From Macrostomum hystrix (Eukaryota > Platyhelminthes > Macrostomidae): a stretch of DNA of 64,000 bases. The stretch covers positions 15,618,001-15,682,000 of the forward strand of contig CATNEN010000038.1 of NCBI GenBank assembly GCA_950097015.1. The letters run 5' to 3'. Shown here one piece after another: positions 58,072 to 64,000 of this stretch (the first letter of the stretch is position 1; every line of letters begins with the position of its first letter). Below the pieces are notes generated by a model. That model worked only from the letters and a program-made list of their open reading frames with translations, was not told the origin of the DNA and searched no databases. The position numbers were made by a program, and so were the translations under genes.

Positions 58072-58094
58072 GGCGGCGGCAGCGACGGCGACAT
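44835..58094 (-). CDS. Secreted TSP1-Ig-PLAC protein, ADAMTS-like/punctin architecture, ten coding exons
   Basis: Minus-strand exons: 58094-58000, 55119-54935, 53962-53804, 53625-53438, 51530-51372, 50672-50130, 49658-49272, 47968-47786, 45516-45366 and about 45067-44835; roughly 760 residues. Phases match throughout except at the last intron, where an AAG acceptor at 45068 keeps the frame but the better-looking CAG at 45087 does not. Exon 1 encodes a signal peptide with an 11-Leu core, nine of them from CTG repeats. About seven thrombospondin type-1 modules follow, including WIAGPWGNCSRTCG, WMPGPWTSCSVPCGG and WRTGPWSKCSVSCG. An Ig-like domain (VRLHCRV, LRWRR, KDSGVYEV) sits between them. 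The C-terminus is a PLAC domain (CEDLSPVCRIY, NCCKSC). This suits ADAMTSL1/3, MADD-4/punctin or papilin relatives in extracellular matrix. No metalloprotease or ADAMTS spacer was found, so orthology is open. Confidence 0.88.
45160..45295. repeat. Tandem repeat, 20-bp unit, last intron of the TSP1/PLAC gene
   Basis: Five to seven copies of GTTAGACAGGAATGTAACCT. Confidence 0.85.
45655..47355. repeat. Purine-rich minisatellite, 16-bp unit, intron of the TSP1/PLAC gene
   Basis: About 1.7 kb of GAGATGAGACAGGGGA units. On the gene's sense (minus) strand it is pyrimidine-rich. Larger blocks with TGGGGAGAGATAAGTCTGGG and AACAGTGGACAG recur in the left third; the right part is richer in GAGGTGAGA. 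It begins about 140 bp from an acceptor. Confidence 0.96.
48108..48282. repeat. Tandem repeat, 16-bp unit
   Basis: Ten to eleven copies of CCTGAAGTCTCACCCC, with a GGAG variant, in the intron between the 49272 and 47968 splice sites. Confidence 0.92.
48745..48905 (+). repeat. SINE family 1, tail fragment
   Basis: GGCAAGACACTCAACTTTAACC, GTAAACTGGGTGCCAGCATC and GTCCATGGACTGAGCAACTG follow the family's central block and tail in order. The head is missing. Confidence 0.65.
48968..49258. repeat. Minisatellite, 22-bp unit
   Basis: Copies of CCTAAAAGTACAGAAACCAG plus GT, ending about 13 bases inside the donor end of the intron that follows the exon 49658-49272 on the minus strand. Confidence 0.93.
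49785..50125. repeat. Minisatellite, about 30-bp unit
   Basis: Copies of TCTCTTTGATGAGCCGACAA followed by CACCCTAAAT, with AGTCTAAGT variants, abutting the donor of the Ig-encoding exon (splice point at 50130). Confidence 0.9.
50715..51335. repeat. Minisatellite, 16-bp unit carrying splice-donor-like words on the sense strand
   Basis: Plus-strand units CACCTCCCCGAATTCT read GAGGTGAGAATTCGGG on the gene's minus strand. AG|GTGAG therefore occurs over a dozen times inside the intron. The left end touches the acceptor region of the Ig exon, and the right end lies close to the donor at 51371. Confidence 0.93.
51595..52235. repeat. Minisatellite, about 35-bp unit
   Basis: Copies of AAAATGGCACAATGGATCTG followed by AGGAAGTGTGGCTTC, with alternating variants (AACTTGGGAAG, ATCCGTGGAAG). 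It starts about 65 bases upstream of the exon 51530-51372 acceptor. Confidence 0.93.
52846..53437. repeat. Minisatellite, 21-bp unit, starting at the splice donor
   Basis: About 28 copies of CTAACAGGTGTGCAATCCTG plus G. On the minus strand the donor GTAAGGATTGC at 53437 is itself a variant of the unit (CCAGGATTGC). Several long frames across it are spurious. Confidence 0.96.
53970..54512. repeat. Minisatellite, 35-bp unit
   Basis: Copies of GGGATTTCGGGTTTCGAATT followed by CCGTAGTTTCGATTC begin within about 10 bases of the acceptor of exon 53962-53804. Confidence 0.95.
55158..55612. repeat. Minisatellite, 33-bp unit
   Basis: About 13 almost identical copies of GTGTTAGACACTGTTGTCAT followed by CCTATTAGTCAGG. 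The near identity suggests recent expansion. It starts about 38 bases upstream of the exon 55119 acceptor. Confidence 0.97.
56198..56455. repeat. Tandem repeat, TATCAGCTATCAGTTATCAG type
   Basis: Interleaved 7-bp words (TATCAGC, TATCAGT) with TCTATCAG variants. Confidence 0.9.
56455..56530 (-). repeat. SINE family 2, head fragment
   Basis: AAATGAATGTGGCTTCGCCG and GGAATCGAGCTCAATGACC match the tRNA-like head of the other copies, inserted at the end of the preceding array. Confidence 0.65.
57098..57615. repeat. Tandem repeat, 14-bp unit with two-unit pattern
   Basis: Copies of GATAGTGGATAGCT alternate with GATGGTGGATAGCA-like units in a repeating multi-unit pattern. Confidence 0.93.
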
Positions 58095-58264
58095 ACCGGC
58101 GCCGATTGTTATTGATCGGCAGAGACTAATAGCAAACTTGCGGATTCAGAGAATCGAAGACTGCAGGCGGGGCGTTGGGTTGGGTCAATCTGAAATTATC
58201 GTGTTTTTGTTGTCGATTTCAGTTTAGAAAACTATTTTAAGTTTTGGGATCTTCTGTAGGAATT

Positions 58265-59395
58265 AGGATGTAAAGATGTAAGAGATTGCGATATGTACGT
58301 CAGGGATTTGAACCTGTATTTAAGAGATTGGGATCTGTATGTAAAATATTGGGATCTGTATTTATGAGATGTACGTCAGGGATTTGAATCTGTATTTAAG
58401 GGATTGCAATCTGTACATCAGGGATTTGAATCTGTATTTAAGAGATTGGGATCTGTATGTAAAATATTGGGATCTGAATTTATGAGATTGGGATCTGTAT
58501 TTAAGAGATTGGGATCTGTATGTAAGAGATTGGGATCTGTATGTAAGAGATTGGGATCTGTATGTAAGAGATTGGGATCTGTATTTATGAGATTGGGATC
58601 TGTATTTAAGAGATTGGGATCTGTATGTAAGAGATTGGGATCTGTATTTATGAGATTGGGATCTGTATGTAAGGGACAGGGATCTGTATGAAAGGGATTG
58701 GGATCTGTATGTTGGGGATTGGGATCTGTATGTTAAGGATTGGGATCTGTATAAAAGGGAATTGGGATCTGTATGTAAGGGACAGGGATCTGTATGAAGG
58801 GGATTGGGATCTGTATGAAAGGGATTGGGATCTGTATGTTAAGGATTGGGATCTGTATGTTAGGGATTGGGATCTGTATGTTAGGGATTGGGATCTGTAT
58901 GTTAAGGATTGGGATCTGTATAAAAGGGAATTGGGATCTGTATGTAAGGGACAGGGATCTGTATGAAGGGGATTGGGATCTGTATGTTAAGGATTGGGAT
59001 CTGTATAAAAGGGAATTGGGATCTGTATGAAACAGGATTGGGACCTGTATGTAAGGGACAGGGATCTGTATGAAGGGGATTGGGATCTGTATGTTAAGGA
59101 TTGGGATCTGTATAAAAGGGAATTGGGATCTGTATGAAACAGGATTGGGACCTGTATGTAAGGGACAGGGATCTGTATGAAGGGGATTGGGATCTGTATG
59201 TAAGGGACAGGGATCTGTATGAAACAGGATTGGGATCTGTATGAAACAGGATTGGGATCTGTATGAAACAGGATTGGGATCTGTATGAAACAGGATTGGG
59301 ATCTGTATGAAACAGGATTGGGATCTGTATGAAACAGGATTGGGATCTGTATGAAACAGGATTGGGATCTGTATGTAAGGGATTTAGGATTTGTT
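58265..59395. repeat. Minisatellite, about 21-bp unit, upstream of the TSP1/PLAC start codon
   Basis: Copies of GATTGGGATCTGTATGTAAG with GTTAAG, AAAAGGGA and AAACAG variants in recurring blocks of about 100 bp. It lies 170 bp upstream of the first coding exon, possibly within a 5' UTR intron. Confidence 0.93.
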
Positions 59396-59973
59396 TAGTA
59401 TAAATATTCTATGACTAAAATCCGTTAGGATCAAACATTTAGAATAAGTGATGAAGTTGAATGCATTAGGGGATTTTAGGATTAGGAATCGAAGTTAAAA
59501 AAAAGTTCGTCGATCTAAAAATACAGACTAATGACATTTTGTTATTTCTTATATCTGTTTGCTGTTGAATACGATCGGTTTCGACAATGACAGCCTGCTA
59601 ACAGAGAATTTCTTACCTGTCGCGGTTGCACTGGGTAAGCAATGTAAAATATTTAGTTCATATAAAACAACTGTTATTTATATCTAATATTTTCTCAACA
59701 ACTTCAACAGAAAATTCTTAGCTAGCTGGCTATATAGTGTTATATAGCTATAGCCAACTGTGGGAAATGGCTGGGTCCAAGGCACAGAGACCGCCTGCAG
59801 ACCCTCACTCACTCACTCACTCTCTCACTGCTAACTGCCGACTGTGCAGTAACACAATCCCTCTACGAAATGCTGAAAAAAAAGACGAAAAACTAGCTAT
59901 CCGTCTTACTTTCTCAAAGACACAATGAGAAAAATGATTAGAGTACGAGTATAAGCTATAAAATAAGACTTAC

Positions 59974-60170
59974 CTGCTATTTATTGTATAAATGTCTGAA
60001 GATGATGCCTTTAAAATAGATGAGCAGCTGGTTGCTATTGTTATTTAACTCTTTGTATTACGAGTTTTAACTGTCTAAAACTGTCTGTCGGTCTGTCTGT
60101 CTGTCTGTCGGTCTGTCTGTGGCTGTCTAGTCTAGTCCAGTCTAGTCCGTGTCTTGTCAGCCAATATATA
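59974..60170 (-). promoter_or_regulatory. Candidate promoter and leader exon of the TSP1/PLAC gene
   Basis: On the minus strand a TATATATT box lies at 60170-60163. A consensus donor, CAG|GTAAGT, follows with its splice point at 59974. A second AG|GTAAG lies near 59618, and an acceptor-like TTGCTATTAG precedes the start codon at 58094. Together they would make a spliced 5' UTR; there is no transcript support. Confidence 0.3.
60078..60122. repeat. Short GTCT/GTCG microsatellite
   Basis: CTGTCTGTCGGTCTGTCTGT-type repeats. Confidence 0.85.
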
Positions 60171-60174
60171 GAGA

Positions 60175-61127
60175 GAGTTCGCGCTACCAAGAAATGACGG
60201 AGGTTGGGGGTGTGGAGACAGAAAAGCCATGTGCAGCCATTGGCTAGGGCCTATTGGCCCCACTATAGCAAGGGGGGTCCCTTCACTCTGCACTGTTTGT
60301 ACACAGCTGCTATATTAATAATATGTCTTGCTTTTATATTGCCAACAATCCTGTCGTAAAAGAAGAGAATTATAGTTTTTTCTAACTCTATTTGACTCTC
60401 CTCGCTCACTATGCAGTCCTCTCGAGTCTAGATTGAATGCACCTAAGCTAAAAGTTAGTTCTGCCCTGCCAGTTCATTCTATAGGCTTGGCAAAACACCT
60501 AAAAGGCTAGAGAGGGTGGAGCTTCAATATTTGGCTTTCAAAATAGTTTTTCTGTGTGCATTTTAGCTTAAAAATTATATTAGGCACTTTGTAGTCATGC
60601 CCAAAATGCATTAGCTAATAAGTGACTGTTTTACGTGTGTGTGTTTATCTTAAACTTTCAGTAGCTCTTTCGTAAACTGGAAAATATTGCCTTCATCAAT
60701 AAATAAAACTTTTACAGCTTTCGTTAAAAAGTTCAGCTAATTCTCGAATGTCATGCAAACACGAAACAAGTGATTACAAAACCAACTATTTAAAGTATTC
60801 AAAATTCGGTCCATTCGAAACTTCAAAAGCCAGTTTTTGACCCAAGTTATTTATTCAGCAATTTTATTACTATAGTTACTTATTAGTTGCTTTTGTAGAC
60901 TATTTTTAAGATCCTATTTAGTAAGCAACTTATCTAACCCGTCAGTTTTCTATGAGTTACATTTAAACGAGAGAATATTTCAAACTAATAGTCTCATAGA
61001 ATGCCAAGTTGCTCATTTATCAAAGAATAAAAACTAAAGACCAGACATTCGAGTACCTATTAAGGCAGATATTAACATCATTTAGTGCAATGGAACTCAA
61101 CCAAAGCACTTTAGTTTGCAAGTTATT
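60175..61127. other. Intergenic DNA without a recognisable gene
   Basis: AT-rich sequence with no supported frame. It separates the candidate promoter of the TSP1/PLAC gene from the GTTA array. Confidence 0.5.
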
Positions 61128-61141
61128 CAGTTAGTTAGTTG

Positions 61142-61221
<80 letters not shown>

Positions 61222-61222
61222 C

Positions 61223-61320
<98 letters not shown>

Positions 61321-61321
61321 G

Positions 61322-61363
<42 letters not shown>

Positions 61364-61372
61364 GAGTTAGTT
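61128..61372. repeat. GTTA tetranucleotide microsatellite
   Basis: About 60 copies of GTTA with a few single-base interruptions (GGTT, ACTT, GTGA). Confidence 0.98.
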
Positions 61373-61807
61373 AGAATTTATTTGATTCCAACCGTTTTGC
61401 AAACGTCATCCATGTTTTTTGTAGATTTGACAAATACTTATGAGACTACTTAGCGACTACAAAGTAAGTAGTACTAGATGCAGCCTTTTTCATTAGTTAT
61501 ATAATCTTTACTATCAGCATTCAGGAGGCTTCCGTTAGTTATTTTGAAAAGCCACAGTCGGTTTCTTAATAGAATGTCTATGGTTCTGAAATTGAAGACA
61601 GTACCGACATTATTACCATAGACAGTCTCTCTGATTCTAAAAAAAACTATTGTGAGGGAACATTCCTCAGGAATTGCTTTTGCAAGACTAATTATTTTTT
61701 ACTTTAGCTGAAAATTTACAGTTTTTTATCGTTCTTTAGCAAAGTACGCTCTTTGGACAAGAAGCTCATCACCCCCCAAGTGCATTGGTCGGGATGCCGA
61801 TGTTCCG

Positions 61808-62290
61808 GTGGCCAGGAACACTCCCGAGAACAGAGCGCCCCGACAGGAGTTTGCCGAATGGCTGATAGGCCTGGCACCAGAGTGCCATCTCATCTACGTT
61901 GATGAGACCGGCTTCAACATCTGGACGCGTCGGTCGCGCGGGCGCAGTCAACGGGGTCAGCGAGTCCGGCGCGTGCTGCACACACAACGAGGAGTGCAGG
62001 TGAACGTCCTGCAGGCCGTTGCACCGGACCTCGGCCTTGTCCACCACAGGATCGTCTGCCAGACCCTGACCGCGAACTTGTTCCAGGCATTCGTTGAAGA
62101 GCTGCTCCAAGCAGTCAGCAACCGCGATGACGTCAACAATGCCGAACAGTTCTGCCTCATCATGGATGGCGCTCGATTCCACAACGGAGTGCGGATTCCC
62201 AAGCAATTTGCGGCTAACTGTCGCGTCGTGGTGCTGCCTCCGTACTCGCCGTTCCTTAATCCGGTAGATGCTGCGTTGCGGGGGTGGTGA
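61808..62290 (+). pseudogene. Tc1/mariner-IS630-type DDE transposase, truncated
   Basis: The frame encodes the catalytic core of a DDE transposase: HLIYVDETGFNIWTRRSRGR with the first Asp, CLIMDGARFHNGV with the second Asp, and VVLPPYSPFLNPVD. At the third position the family normally has NPIE or NPVE; here it reads NPVD and the frame stops seven codons later. The N-terminal DNA-binding domain is not visible in frame upstream, although the coding-like sequence starts near 61760. No inverted repeats were found around it. It is therefore a broken copy. Confidence 0.85.
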
Positions 62291-62963
62291 ATATTTTACA
62301 CTGTTTAATGTTTCCCTTTGAAAAAGCGACAAAGCCGAAGCCACAGTTCCGTTTCTGTTTATATACCGTACACAGTGGCATATTAAATCTATGGGGCGGG
62401 ACTAAATGCGTGTCCGAAGGATCAAATCGATTGCACTATGGTCATACTTTTGGCCATAGACAACTTGAAAATCGGCCTGAAACGCTTGGATTTTGTCACT
62501 GTGGATTAAATCGAATGCTCGAAGGATCAAATGGTCTGCAACAAGTTGTAATCATAATAAATTGAATGTTCAAAAGATTAAAAATATCACAGATGGTATT
62601 GCTGAATGAAGAAATGGCTTCCTTGAGCATATTATAACAATAAGTTTTCGTTGCATAGAGTTGAGTAGATTATATTGTGCCCGCACTTACTAAACACTTC
62701 GACTCCGTGTGTAATCACATTCTATTTATAGAACTTTTTCGACAATTAAAATATTTCTCGTTCGTTTTCTATTTGAGTTAACTGTCTCAAGGACCCGCGT
62801 GTCCTACATGTGACGGAGTGCACACTTTTTACTATTTTACTAAAGATAGTCATTGCCTTAGCAGCATCCTGATTCGCGCTGCAATAATAATATAAATTCA
62901 ACAAGAATAGAAGCACAGTGAAGACAAGCGCATGCATATTTTTACTGTCATTGCGAATAACAA
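62291..62963. other. Intergenic DNA, upstream region of the right-edge gene
   Basis: No supported frame. It must hold the promoter or leader of the gene starting at 62964, but no clear TATA box or splice leader could be chosen. Confidence 0.45.
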
Positions 62964-63951
62964 ATGGCGTCCGATTCAGCCCAGGCCGGCAGAGTTGCAT
63001 CAAAATTCAACAAATCCGGTGGTAGAAGCTCTGGCTGGGTCCTTCTCTTGGCCGCAGTGACCGCTGCGACTATCGCCTCTGTTGGACTATCCGGGTACAC
63101 GCTGGCATTGTATCGAGCTAAACTGGCGACGGAACCCACTAGCGAGTCGGTGAGTTCATTCGGCTGACTGTTGAGCACACGCACACAGGTGTTTAAATCT
63201 GCATGCTCTGAATTTTCCTATTTCAAGCCCTCAAAGCCACACCAAGGTACCTGAGCTCGATTCCGCGGCGAGGCCACTTTCATTTTATGCCCTTGAGTGC
63301 CAACCTCCAAGGCACAGTGAGAGTGTACACTGCCTGACGATGGGAAAGTCAGGGCAGATGTACACACCCGTGTGAGCGTATGCCTGCGTACAGTATCTGT
63401 GTGCGTGTGTGCTCAGGAGTCACCGAAACGGGCAGAATTGCCTCCTCGCTGGCTGCGGGTCTAGTGACACCAAATGTTGCCCGCAGCCCTCCTGCAATTA
63501 TTATTACTATTAGTGTTTGTTTTTAGTTGCTTTTTGCTTGTTCTTTGGTTTTGTCTGTTGTTTGTTGTTTGCTTTTTATTGCTTGTTGTCGTTGTAAATA
63601 ATAAAGGAATAGGCATAAGAGGGTTTTACTTTTAAACTCCTTAAACTTCATTTATAATCATTTGAAGCCACATATTTGAAATTAAAGAAATCAAAAACGC
63701 ATGAAAAGATTTTCAACTTTTCTACTTATTTATGTCATTTTAGTAGAATGATTTGTCTACTTCTATTAGTAATTAGCGTAAACAAACACCAGCTTTCTTT
63801 TAAAATTTCCTCTATTCAAAATTATGCTTCCAGCCTAGCGTGCACTTTGTCTTGGACACCTCGCTATTGGCCGATTGCCCAAACGCTGGCGTTCCAGTAG
63901 AGGTCTCTCAGTTGCCGTGCATGAAGTCTGAGACACTGTACTACACTAAAA
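62964..63951 (+). CDS. Unrecognised one-pass membrane protein, first two exons (continues past the window)
   Basis: Exon 1 is 62964-63149 (donor TCG|GTGAGT) and exon 2 is 63835-63951 (acceptor CTTCCAG, donor AAA|GTGAGT), both phase 0. They encode 101 residues so far. Residues 1-23 are polar and basic. Residues 24-46 form one membrane segment (WVLLLAAVTAATIASVGLSG then YTL). After that comes a segment with two Cys (ADCPNAG, LPCMKSE). With basic residues on the N-terminal side, a type II or signal-anchor topology is likely. No family is recognised. The intron holds a full SINE family 2 copy, and a tandem repeat begins just after the second donor. Confidence 0.65.
63172..63510 (+). repeat. SINE family 2, plus-strand copy
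   Basis: The head has a B box GAGCTCGATTCCGCGG, and the body includes GTGCCAACCTCCAAGGCAC and GACGATGGGAAAGTCAGGGC. The end is CCTCCTGCAATTATTATTAC. The copy shows that the family's 3' tail is ATT-rich. Confidence 0.85.
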
Positions 63952-63965
63952 GTGAGTTAGTGCCT

Positions 63966-64000
63966 GGCTGCGATGCTGGATTAGCGATGCTGGATTAGTG
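63966..64000. repeat. Start of a tandem repeat at the window edge
   Basis: GCGATGCTGGATTA is repeated at least twice, beginning about 18 bases after the donor at 63952. This is the same donor-adjacent pattern seen in the other genes. The array runs out of the window. Confidence 0.6.

Noticed and set aside
61128-61372. Telomere-like repeat
   Set aside because: The unit is GTTA, not TTAGGG or a known variant, and lies between genes.

Overview
The window is nuclear DNA from an animal. Three protein genes split by canonical GT-AG introns can be read exon by exon with matching splice phases, and a fourth starts at the right edge. GC-rich exons sit in AT-rich DNA loaded with tandem minisatellites, tRNA-derived SINEs, a Ty3/gypsy-like retroelement family and DNA-transposon remnants. 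No operons, CRISPR arrays or bacterial signals are present. An invertebrate, perhaps a lophotrochozoan or free-living flatworm with a repeat-rich genome, fits best. That placement is inference; no species is demonstrated.

Layout. 1-2216: 3' end of an LTR retrotransposon (RNase H and integrase, then a probable LTR). 2217-4604: AT-rich, no gene seen. 4605-17512 (minus): AKAP1, a mitochondrial A-kinase anchor protein with a membrane anchor, a candidate PKA-binding helix, one KH and one Tudor domain. 17513-20426: divergent intergenic region with a 274-bp MITE-like element and a perfect hairpin. 20427-37584 (plus): DLEC1 (CFAP81), an axonemal protein, in 15 exons encoding about 1750 residues, close to the human length. 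37585-44834: two long arrays, a possible isolated exon and a rearranged LTR element (41426-43324) related to the one at the left edge. 44835-58094 (minus): a secreted protein with thrombospondin type-1 repeats, an Ig domain and a PLAC domain (ADAMTS-like/punctin architecture). 58095-62963: arrays, a possible promoter for that gene, and a truncated Tc1/mariner-IS630-type transposase. 62964 onward (plus): the first two exons of an unrecognised one-pass membrane protein.

The genes are not functionally linked. AKAP1 ties PKA signalling and RNA to mitochondria, DLEC1 belongs to cilia, and the TSP1/PLAC protein to extracellular matrix. AKAP1 and DLEC1 are head to head; DLEC1 and the TSP1/PLAC gene are tail to tail.

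The most unusual feature is that nearly every long intron carries its own tandem array, with a unit of about 14-35 bp not shared with other introns. The arrays often start or end within a few to about 40 bases of a splice site, as if each intron had grown by tandem duplication of its own sequence. One array repeats a consensus-like 5' splice site more than a dozen times inside an intron whose own donor is weaker.
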